In this document: in pieces, positions 1 through 5,150 of the stretch | Layout of the letters: each line of letters begins with the position of its first letter | Numbering within the stretch: position 1 is the stretch's first letter | DNA from: Clostridiales bacterium | GTDB lineage: Bacteria; Bacillota_A; Clostridia; Saccharofermentanales; Saccharofermentanaceae | Assembly: GCA_017649745.1 (NCBI GenBank) | Contig: JAGCGE010000079.1 | Location: 1 to 5,411 of the forward strand | Reading direction: 5' to 3' | Length of the DNA: 5,411 nucleotides | Notes under the pieces: generated by a model | Database searches by the model: none | Told to the model about the DNA's origin: nothing | What the model saw: the letters and a program-made list of their open reading frames with translations, nothing else | Translations under genes and position numbers: made by a program

Positions 1-978
1 CTCGCCTTTCTTTAGGATTGAACCGTCGAACGGATACTTACGCGGAGGATAGCAATACTCTGTTCTTCCTACGAGCTTACCGTTGATATATGTCTGATCA
101 GCATCGATCAACTCACCTACATAGAGGAATGAATCAGCTGTCGGCTCCACATCGATATCTACTGTCTTATAAAGCCACTTACTTCCCGTAAAACCATTGC
201 CATCTTTTTCGAGCATTACCTGAGGCATGACGACTTCCCTGCAATCATCAGGGATCTTCTGAGCTCTTTGTTCAGAACCTTCTTCTGTTATGCTGTTTCT
301 CCATGCTATGATGCTCTGTGTTATATCATCAAGGAACTTCTGAAGAGAGTTATCTTCCATGAACTTATCGATCAGCGCATTCTGATCCTGATACTTGGAA
401 AGAAGATCTCTTGGCATCCAGGCTTCAAGAGTAGATCCGCCCTGAGCATTAAGAACAAGACCGATCGGAACCTTTATCTTGTCGTAGATCTCCTTAGCGG
501 TGAAAAATCCTGTAGCACTCATCTCTAAGATCTCGTCCTTAACAGCTTTAGTCCACTTAAGATCAAGAAGCTCTGCCTCTTTCGATTCATCGAGTCTGTA
601 CTGTGGAGTTAATCTGTATTGTCTTATATAAGGATAATCGGAAGCATCGACTTCTTCCTGTGTCTTATCTAATGTCCTTCCGACAGGAAGCTCCATATTC
701 GACTGACCTGAGAGCATGAACACATCACCAAAACAGATGTCGTCGAGCTCGATCACACTGCTTCCCTTAACAGTGATCTTAAGTCCCGTAGCTGCCTCAT
801 GAGAAGGAAGCTCAATACAGAACTTACCGTCCTTAACTTCGCCGTTATATTCCTTATCTTCGAAAAGTATAGTTACTTCGTTCACGCCTTCATCAGATCC
901 CCAGATCTTAAAAGGTTCATCTCGCTGTATGACCATTCCGGATCCGAGAATTCCTGCAAGCTTTGTGTTTCCGTTCAT
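1..978 (-). CDS. Sialate O-acetylesterase-type SGNH carbohydrate esterase, 3' end cut by window edge
   Basis: The frame is open on the minus strand from an ATG at 978-976 to the left edge and gives 326 residues without a stop. The ribosome binding site GGAGGG (989-984) lies 5 bases before the ATG. Residues 88-96 contain the SGNH block I motif GQSNME, with the presumed catalytic Ser at residue 93. Residues 171-189 (PIGLVLNAQGGS...EAWMP) match the conserved Gly-rich block that follows in sialate O-acetylesterases. Residues 268-313, with DADQTYINGKLVG and then YPPRKY, look like the beta-sandwich insert of that family. The catalytic His/Asp block would lie downstream, outside the window. The protein starts without a hydrophobic signal, so it is probably cytoplasmic. 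The family removes O-acetyl esters from sugars. Next to uxuA/uxuB and without sialic acid genes, acetylated xylo- or glucuronoxylo-oligosaccharides are a likelier substrate than sialate, but this is inferred from context. Confidence 0.9.
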   Translation of the reverse strand, partial: MNGNTKLAGILGSGMVIQRDEPFKIWGSDEGVNEVTILFEDKEYNGEVKDGKFCIELPSHEAATGLKITVKGSSVIELDDICFGDVFMLSGQSNMELPVGRTLDKTQEEVDASDYPYIRQYRLTPQYRLDESKEAELLDLKWTKAVKDEILEMSATGFFTAKEIYDKIKVPIGLVLNAQGGSTLEAWMPRDLLSKYQDQNALIDKFMEDNSLQKFLDDITQSIIAWRNSITEEGSEQRAQKIPDDCREVVMPQVMLEKDGNGFTGSKWLYKTVDIDVEPTADSFLYVGELIDADQTYINGKLVGRTEYCYPPRKYPFDGSILKKGE

Positions 979-983
979 ATGAA

Positions 984-989
984 CCCTCC
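984..989 (-). promoter_or_regulatory. Ribosome binding site of the esterase gene
   Basis: GGAGGG on the minus strand, 5 bases upstream of the ATG at 978. It fixes this start: the next in-frame ATG is 14 codons further in (residue 15) and has no such site. Confidence 0.8.
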
Positions 990-1004
990 GTTTGTTTTTT
1001 CAAT

Positions 1005-1013
1005 ATTTTAACA
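1005..1013 (-). promoter_or_regulatory. Candidate extended -10 promoter for the esterase gene
   Basis: TGTTAAAAT on the minus strand is an extended -10 element (TG, one base, then TAAAAT). It would start transcription near position 998, about 20 bases before the esterase start codon. No good -35 hexamer lies 16-18 bases upstream; the place it would occupy touches the palindrome at 1032-1045. A protein bound there would therefore contact the polymerase site. The call is inferred from motif and position. Confidence 0.4.
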
Positions 1014-1031
1014 CTCAGCAGATAAATTTCT

Positions 1032-1045
1032 ACTAGTATACTAGT
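1032..1045. promoter_or_regulatory. Perfect 14-bp palindromic operator candidate between divergent genes
   Basis: ACTAGTATACTAGT is identical on both strands and sits between the divergent esterase and yesL-like genes. It lies upstream of the rightward -35 and over the -35 position of the leftward promoter. Two variants, each matching at 12 of 14 positions, lie in the uxuA promoter. The core TAGTATACTA resembles the GTATAC-centred operators described for E. coli UxuR/ExuR, which are GntR/FadR-type regulators. The GntR gene at the right end of the window is the natural candidate binder. Binding itself is inferred. Confidence 0.7.
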
Positions 1046-1055
1046 CTTTTTGTTG

Positions 1056-1084
1056 TTGATTTATCCTTATACCACCATTATACT
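1056..1084 (+). promoter_or_regulatory. Promoter of the yesL-like gene pair
   Basis: TTGATT (1056-1061), a 17-base spacer and TATACT (1079-1084) form a good housekeeping sigma-factor promoter. The predicted start is near 1091, leaving a leader of about 20 bases. The -10 runs into a single half-site TATACTAGA (1079-1087), which matches the right half of the upstream palindrome at 8 of 9 bases and lies exactly 42 bases, four helical turns, from it. Looping or cooperative binding is possible but inferred. Confidence 0.65.
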
Positions 1085-1111
1085 AGAGTCAAACATTACA
1101 GGGGGTGCCGA

Positions 1112-1756
1112 ATGGAAGATTTTTTCAGAAAGATAACAAACAGCAGATTCTACAGATTCGGTGATAAGCTTGGAGACATCATGGCTCTGTCGCTTCTTTG
1201 GTTTGTTTTCTCGATCCCGTTGATAACTTTCGTTCCATCCTGCTCGGCACTTTATTATGCAATCAACAGAAGAAAGGAAAAGGAATCCGATACCCCGTCG
1301 AAGGATTTCCTCCACTCATTTAAGACTAATCTTAAGCAAGGCTCAGTCATCGGTCTTATCTATCTGATCTACACAGCCATTGCTGTCGGAAATATCCTCA
1401 TCGGAAGATACGGAATCGGAAATGTTAAGCTTCCTTCATTTTATTTCCCATTAAGCTTCATCCTTCTTCTTCCGATCATATTCTCATTGCCTTTTGTCAT
1501 CGTTTGCCTCGCAAGATTCGAAAACACGACCAAAAAGACAATTATAAACGGATTTACACTGTCGACTATGTATATGGGAAAAAGTCTTTTTACAATTATT
1601 GCTATGATCGTAACTCTTGCGATAATCGTGGTCTTCCCTCCGAGCATCCTTTTTTTGCCGGCACTTACATGCATGTTGATCGTTGATTCACTCGAAAAAG
1701 CTATCAGATACACGGCAAATATGCCTAAAGGAGAAATCAATGGAGAAGTATCTTAA
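1112..1756 (+). CDS. DUF624 / YesL-like integral membrane protein
   Basis: This 214-residue protein has the length and layout of the DUF624 (Bacillus YesL) family. The first hydrophobic segment (about residues 23-50) carries the typical ...FSIPLITFVPSCSALYYAI pattern. A basic loop of about residues 53-75 follows, with ...SFKTNLKQ. Further membrane segments fall at about 76-98, 111-134, 157-175 and 176-192. The ATG at 1112 follows AGGGGG (1100-1105). Members are usually found beside plant-polysaccharide or ABC sugar-uptake genes, and no biochemical function is firmly known to me. Here it leads an operon with the overlapping small membrane gene and is divergent from the esterase, so it is probably co-induced with hexuronate or xylan use. 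A role in the uptake or assembly of a sugar transporter is conceivable but has no direct support in the sequence. Confidence 0.85.
   Translation: MEDFFRKITNSRFYRFGDKLGDIMALSLLWFVFSIPLITFVPSCSALYYAINRRKEKESDTPSKDFLHSFKTNLKQGSVIGLIYLIYTAIAVGNILIGRYGIGNVKLPSFYFPLSFILLLPIIFSLPFVIVCLARFENTTKKTIINGFTLSTMYMGKSLFTIIAMIVTLAIIVVFPPSILFLPALTCMLIVDSLEKAIRYTANMPKGEINGEVS
1727..1733 (+). promoter_or_regulatory. Ribosome binding site deciding the start of the small membrane protein
   Basis: AAAGGAG lies inside the end of the yesL-like gene, 6 bases before the ATG at 1740. It selects this start over an upstream in-frame ATG at 1683, which lies deeper in the upstream gene and would add 19 polar residues. Confidence 0.8.
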
Positions 1757-2105
1757 CATCATTCAATTGGTATTCGGGATCATAGCCATTATCTGCATTT
1801 TTATCGGCCTTTTACTCTCAGTTAAAAAGCTGAGCAAAGAAGACTCCGGAAAGAAGATACCCCAGAAAACACTTCTTATCTCTACGGTTCTCATCGCTTT
1901 GGGACTTTTATGTTATGCTGCGACCAAGACCTGCACGGCTTATGCTAACCGTGACCAGGAATATGATATATCAGTCTTATATTTATCAACCCTTATTAAT
2001 GTGTTAAAATATTCAGGGTTTTTGGTGCTTATTCCGCTTCTTCTGAACTTCATCAGAAGAAAGCCGACTGGACATGTGAAAAAGACAAACGAGAATTATC
2101 TTTGA
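1740..2105 (+). CDS. Small three-helix membrane protein of unknown function
   Basis: I do not recognise this 121-residue protein. It has three hydrophobic segments, at about residues 6-27, 44-61 and 78-104. The loop between the first two is rich in lysine (residues 29-43), and the tail after the third is basic (RRK...HVKK). By the positive-inside rule this suggests N-terminus out and C-terminus in. There are no evident catalytic motifs. Cysteines fall at residues 19, 58 and 65; the last two flank the end of helix 2. The start overlaps the last 17 bases of the yesL-like gene, which points to translational coupling and a shared role, perhaps as subunits of one membrane complex. Coding is supported by the strong ribosome binding site and uninterrupted frame. 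Function is open. Confidence 0.75.
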   Translation: MEKYLNIIQLVFGIIAIICIFIGLLLSVKKLSKEDSGKKIPQKTLLISTVLIALGLLCYAATKTCTAYANRDQEYDISVLYLSTLINVLKYSGFLVLIPLLLNFIRRKPTGHVKKTNENYL

Positions 2106-2155
2106 CCTGTCCTTATCTGACTTTTCGAAAAAGCAAAAAAAGACCAATATCTGCA

Positions 2156-2184
2156 TTGACACACAACTAGTAATCTAGTATGCT
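2156..2184 (+). promoter_or_regulatory. Promoter of uxuA
   Basis: A consensus -35 TTGACA (2156-2161), a 17-base spacer and TATGCT (2179-2184) predict transcription from about 2191, with a leader of roughly 53 bases. The spacer and -10 are filled by the CTAG operator repeats, the classic arrangement for direct repression. No convincing terminator separates the membrane gene pair from this promoter, so readthrough from upstream may also feed uxuA. Confidence 0.75.
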
Positions 2185-2190
2185 AGTTGT
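2163..2190. promoter_or_regulatory. Compound CTAG operator in the uxuA promoter
   Basis: CTAG occurs three times at exact 8-base steps (2167, 2175, 2183). This makes two overlapping copies, at 2166-2179 and 2174-2187, each matching the 14-bp palindrome ACTAGTATACTAGT at 12 positions. The whole block is also bounded by an 8-bp inverted repeat, ACAACTAG (2163-2170) with CTAGTTGT (2183-2190). It occupies the spacer and -10 of the uxuA promoter, so bound protein would block transcription. Binding by the neighbouring GntR protein is inferred. Confidence 0.7.
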
Positions 2191-2243
2191 AATAGTCAAT
2201 GTGTATCTGTTTGGCAGAAATACATTAAGGTTGGTAAAGTGTA

Positions 2244-3317
2244 ATGAAGATGATTATGAGGTGGTTTCCTCAGGGGGACGACAAAGTTACTCTCGAACAG
2301 ATAAGACAGGTTCCGGGAGTATCCGGAGTAGCAACCATGTTGTCTTTCATTCCTGCGGGAGAGATATGGCCTAAAGAAGCTATCGATTCCGTAAAAAAGG
2401 AAGTCAATGATGCAGGCCTCGAGATGGAAGTCATCGAGAGTGTTAATATCCACGAAGACATTAAGAAGGGTCTTCCTTCAAAAGACAGATATATAGAGAA
2501 TTACATTAAGACTATGAAGAATCTTTCTGATTCAGGAGTTAAATGTATCTGCTATAACTTTATGCCTGTACTCGACTGGTATAGATCAGACCTTTACTTC
2601 CCTCTTCCTGACGGCAGTAACTGCATGGCTTATAGTCATGATTATGCTAAAGATCTTACGGCTGATATGATGACCAAGTCCATGATCGAGGGAGCAAATA
2701 ATCTCTCACTTCCTGGATGGGAGCCTGAAAGATTCCCTCAGATGGCAGCTGATATCGAGTTTTACAAGAACGTAAGCCAGGACGAGTACTTCAAGAATCT
2801 CAAGTATTTCCTTGATGCGATCATCCCGTATGCTGAAGAATACGATATCGATTTCGGCGTTCATCCTGATGATCCGCCGTTCCCTCTCTTCGGACTTCCT
2901 AAGGTAGTTAATAATGCAGAAGCAATCAGAAGATATCTTTCTCTTAACGACAGCAAGAGAAATGGTCTTACTCTCTGCACAGGAAGTCTTGGAGCTAATA
3001 AAGAGAACGATGTTCCTGCTATGGCAAAAGAATTCGCAGCTTTGGGCAAGGTTCCATTCGTTCACTTGAGAAACGTACTTCATACGACTGATAAGGATTT
3101 CCACGAATCAGCACATCTTTCTAAGTGTGGAGATCTCGATATGTTCGCTATCGTTAAAGCTTTACATGATTCAGGCTTTGACGGATATATTAGACCGGAT
3201 CACGGAAGAATGATCTGGGGTGAAACTGGACGTCCGGGCTATGGTCTTTATGATCGTGCCCTCGGGTCAAATTATATCTTGGGTTTGTGGGAAGCTATAG
3301 AAAAACTGAGCACTTAA
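2244..3317 (+). CDS. uxuA: Mannonate dehydratase (EC 4.2.1.8)
   Basis: This enzyme dehydrates D-mannonate to 2-keto-3-deoxy-D-gluconate, the last dedicated step of glucuronate breakdown before KDG kinase. At 357 residues it is a normal full-length TIM-barrel UxuA. The N-terminus MRWFPQGDDKVTLEQIRQ and the blocks PGWEPERF (157-164), HPDDPPFPLFGLP (207-219), LTLCTGSLGA (242-251), VPFVHLRNV (270-278), FHESAH (286-291) and IRPDHGR (316-322) are typical. His207, Cys245, His274 and Asp319 sit where the family's divalent-metal ligands are expected. An in-frame stop at 2235-2237 bars any earlier start. The ATG at 2244 matches the family N-terminus better than the ATGs at 2250 and 2256. Its ribosome binding site is poor: the nearest is TAAGG (2226-2230), 13 bases away. 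UxuB, the preceding pathway enzyme, follows after a 115-base gap. Confidence 0.97.
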   Translation: MKMIMRWFPQGDDKVTLEQIRQVPGVSGVATMLSFIPAGEIWPKEAIDSVKKEVNDAGLEMEVIESVNIHEDIKKGLPSKDRYIENYIKTMKNLSDSGVKCICYNFMPVLDWYRSDLYFPLPDGSNCMAYSHDYAKDLTADMMTKSMIEGANNLSLPGWEPERFPQMAADIEFYKNVSQDEYFKNLKYFLDAIIPYAEEYDIDFGVHPDDPPFPLFGLPKVVNNAEAIRRYLSLNDSKRNGLTLCTGSLGANKENDVPAMAKEFAALGKVPFVHLRNVLHTTDKDFHESAHLSKCGDLDMFAIVKALHDSGFDGYIRPDHGRMIWGETGRPGYGLYDRALGSNYILGLWEAIEKLST

Positions 3318-3349
3318 TGAGTTATGCCCCTTATAATGTCGTTGCTTTC

Positions 3350-3376
3350 GAATATTTCCTTATAGACTCAATATTC
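3350..3376. repeat. Inverted repeat (AT-rich hairpin) in the uxuA-uxuB gap
   Basis: GAATATT (3350-3356) pairs with AATATTC (3370-3376) across a 13-base loop. It abuts the terminator-like hairpin that begins at 3377, with no base between them. Alone it is weak. As a tandem it may shape RNA processing or stability between the two cistrons. Confidence 0.4.
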
Positions 3377-3416
3377 AAAACCGATGCTGCCCCTTACTCG
3401 CATCGGTTTTCTCTTT
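3377..3416 (+). terminator. Terminator-like hairpin between uxuA and uxuB
   Basis: AAAACCGATGC (3377-3387) and GCATCGGTTTT (3400-3410) form a perfect 11-bp stem with a 12-base loop, followed by CTCTTT, so the T-rich stretch reads TTTTCTCTTT. This fits a rho-independent terminator, probably partial, that lowers uxuB relative to uxuA. It ends just before the uxuB ribosome binding site AAAGGAG (3417-3423). No separate strong promoter for uxuB is evident downstream, so uxuB expression presumably relies on readthrough, or the hairpin acts as an mRNA-stability or processing element. Confidence 0.6.
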
Positions 3417-3423
3417 AAAGGAG
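3417..3423 (+). promoter_or_regulatory. Ribosome binding site of uxuB
   Basis: AAAGGAG lies 9 bases before the ATG at 3433 but only 3 before an in-frame GTG at 3427. The spacing favours the ATG, which gives 539 residues instead of 541. Confidence 0.75.
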
Positions 3424-3432
3424 AATGTGGCT

Positions 3433-5052
3433 ATGAAACTTATAAAAGAAACATTAAAGAACAACAAGGATTACTTCACATCAAAAGGTGTGACACTTCC
3501 CTGCTTTGATACTGATAAGATCAAGGAAGACACCTATAAAGCTCCTTCATGGGTTCATTTCGGAGCGGGTAATATCTTTCGAGGATTCATAGCCAGGATA
3601 ATGCAAGATCTCATTAATGAAGGTCTTGAGAATACAGGTATCATCGCATGCGACATCTTCGATAAGAAGATAATCGACGAGATATATAAGCCTCACGACG
3701 ATCTGACGCTGCTTGCTGATCTTAAAGCTGACGGCAACGTTTCCTTTGAAGTTATCGGAAGTATCGTCGACACACTTTGCGCGAATCCGATCTATGAGGA
3801 AGAACATCGTAAACTCATAGAAGTATTTAAGGCTCCGTCATTAAAGCTCATCAGCTTCACGATCACGGAGAAGGGATATGCTTTAAGAGGTATCGATAAG
3901 GAGTATCTTCCATCTGTAAAAGAAGACATCGAAAACGGCCCGGAGAAAGCTACTCATGCTATGAGCATCGTATGCGCTCTTCTTCTTGAAAGATATAAGA
4001 ACGGAGCTCTTCCTCTTGCTGTTGTAAGCATGGATAACTGCAGTCACAACGGCGATAAGCTTAAGGCTTCGATCGTGGAGATCGCTTCTAAATGGATCGA
4101 AAACGGATTTGCCGATAAAGGATTTACAGATTATCTGAATGACGAGACTAAGGTCACTTTCCCTTGGTCCATGATCGATAAGATCACACCAAGGCCAGAC
4201 GCTTCAGTTCAGAAGATGATCGAAGAAGATCTGGGCCTTGAGGGTATGGAACCTACGACAACTAAGAGAGGATCTTTTGTAGCTCCGTTCGTAAACGCTG
4301 AGATACCTCAGTATCTCGTTATCGAAGACAGCTTCCCTAACGGAAGACCTCTTTTCGAAAAGGCGGGCGTTTATATGACCGATAAGGAGCATGTCGATAA
4401 GTCAGAGCGAATGAAGGTAACGACATGCCTTAACCCGCTTCATACTTCCCTTGCAATCTTCGGATGTCTTCTGGGATATACAAGGATATCAGATGAGATG
4501 AAAAATCAGACCCTTGTTAAGCTCATCACTAAGCTCGGATATGACGAAGGACTTAAGGTAGTTGTAGATCCGGTGATCTTAAACCCTGAAGAGTTCATTA
4601 GAGAAGTTATTGAGGAGCGCCTCCCTAACCCATACATTCCTGATGCACCGCAGAGGATCGCTTCAGATACGAGCCAAAAGATCCCTGTAAGGTTCGGTGA
4701 GACGATAAAGGCTTATATCGCATCCGATGACCTGTCGGTCACCTCCCTTATATATATACCTCTTACTATAGCAGGATGGTTCAGATACCTGCTTGGAGTA
4801 GATGATAAGGGTCAGGAAATGGATTTGAGCTTCGATCCGCTGATGGATGAACTTAAGTCTGAGTTGAAGGACGTTAAGTTCGGTGATCCGAAGAGCGCCT
4901 ACGGCAATATCGACAGCCTTCTGAGGAACGCTTCGCTTTTCGGAACAGACCTCATAGAATGCGGTTTGAAGGAAAAGATCGAAAATATGTTGTCGGATAT
5001 GCTCGAAGGTGAAGGTGCAGTTTTGAGCACAATCACCAAATATGTCGGCTAA
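3433..5052 (+). CDS. uxuB: Fructuronate reductase / D-mannonate oxidoreductase (EC 1.1.1.57)
   Basis: This cytoplasmic enzyme reduces D-fructuronate to D-mannonate with NADH, supplying the substrate of UxuA. The 539-residue protein belongs to the polyol-specific long-chain dehydrogenases (mannitol dehydrogenase family). HFGAGNIFRGF (42-52) is the N-terminal Rossmann nucleotide-binding motif. VVSMDNCSHNGDKL (197-210) and FPWSMIDKITP (243-253) are family signatures. The C-terminal domain holds MKVTTCLNPLHTSLA (327-341), with Lys328, Asn334 and His337 as the probable catalytic Lys/Asn/His set. The Lys-Asn spacing is one residue longer than the K-x4-N-x2-H pattern of mannitol dehydrogenase. I believe this is usual in Firmicutes UxuB. 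The related UxaB (tagaturonate reductase) is the main alternative; linkage to uxuA favours UxuB. Confidence 0.93.
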   Translation: MKLIKETLKNNKDYFTSKGVTLPCFDTDKIKEDTYKAPSWVHFGAGNIFRGFIARIMQDLINEGLENTGIIACDIFDKKIIDEIYKPHDDLTLLADLKADGNVSFEVIGSIVDTLCANPIYEEEHRKLIEVFKAPSLKLISFTITEKGYALRGIDKEYLPSVKEDIENGPEKATHAMSIVCALLLERYKNGALPLAVVSMDNCSHNGDKLKASIVEIASKWIENGFADKGFTDYLNDETKVTFPWSMIDKITPRPDASVQKMIEEDLGLEGMEPTTTKRGSFVAPFVNAEIPQYLVIEDSFPNGRPLFEKAGVYMTDKEHVDKSERMKVTTCLNPLHTSLAIFGCLLGYTRISDEMKNQTLVKLITKLGYDEGLKVVVDPVILNPEEFIREVIEERLPNPYIPDAPQRIASDTSQKIPVRFGETIKAYIASDDLSVTSLIYIPLTIAGWFRYLLGVDDKGQEMDLSFDPLMDELKSELKDVKFGDPKSAYGNIDSLLRNASLFGTDLIECGLKEKIENMLSDMLEGEGAVLSTITKYVG

Positions 5053-5064
5053 CAGCCAATTTTC

Positions 5065-5093
5065 TTGACAATTTCTACAGTTTAGTAGACAAT
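5065..5093 (+). promoter_or_regulatory. Promoter of the gntR-type regulator gene, with repeats
   Basis: A consensus -35 TTGACA (5065-5070), a 17-base spacer and GACAAT (5088-5093, 4 of 6 consensus) predict a start near 5100. GACAATT occurs twice, at 5067-5073 and 5088-5094, exactly 21 bases or two helical turns apart, once over each promoter element. The spacer holds an inverted repeat TCTAC (5074-5078) and GTAGA (5085-5089), a possible autoregulatory site. It does not resemble the CTAG operators. Confidence 0.55.
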
Positions 5094-5105
5094 TAATTCA
5101 CTGTG

Positions 5106-5123
5106 TTCGTGAAGTTGCACGAA
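5106..5123. repeat. Short inverted repeat in the gntR leader
   Basis: TTCGTG (5106-5111) and CACGAA (5118-5123) pair across a 6-base loop, in what would be the untranslated leader of the regulator mRNA. It could be an operator or an RNA hairpin. No T-run follows, so it is not a terminator. Confidence 0.35.
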
Positions 5124-5150
5124 TGACGATAAGGAAGAAAGAGGAACAGC

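Noticed and set aside
268..1011. Plus-strand open frames of 86 and 70 codons opposite the esterase gene
   Set aside because: They lie antisense to a gene with clear family motifs, have no ribosome binding sites and give no recognisable protein.
1683..1739. Longer N-terminus for the small membrane protein starting at ATG 1683
   Set aside because: It would overlap the upstream gene by 74 bases with no ribosome binding site, while AAAGGAG sits correctly before the ATG at 1740.
1067..1740. Minus-strand open frames of 82 and 99 codons over the yesL-like gene
   Set aside because: They are antisense shadows of a well-supported membrane protein gene, and the predicted products lack family features.
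2121..2140. Possible terminator after the small membrane protein gene (CTTTT CGA AAAAG)
   Set aside because: The stem is 5 bp and almost all A/T, with no T-run after it on the plus strand.
2706..3104. 132-codon minus-strand open frame inside uxuA
   Set aside because: It is fully antisense to conserved uxuA coding sequence, including metal-ligand blocks, and has no ribosome binding site.
3332..3337. Perfect TATAAT just after uxuA as an internal uxuB promoter
   Set aside because: No -35 hexamer or TG extension is found at the right distance, and a terminator-like hairpin would follow. It is kept only as a remark under the hairpin finding.
5047..5064. Possible terminator after uxuB (GGCT AAC AGCC then AATTTTC)
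   Set aside because: The stem is only 4 bp with a 3-base loop and overlaps the stop codon. It is too weak to call without expression data.
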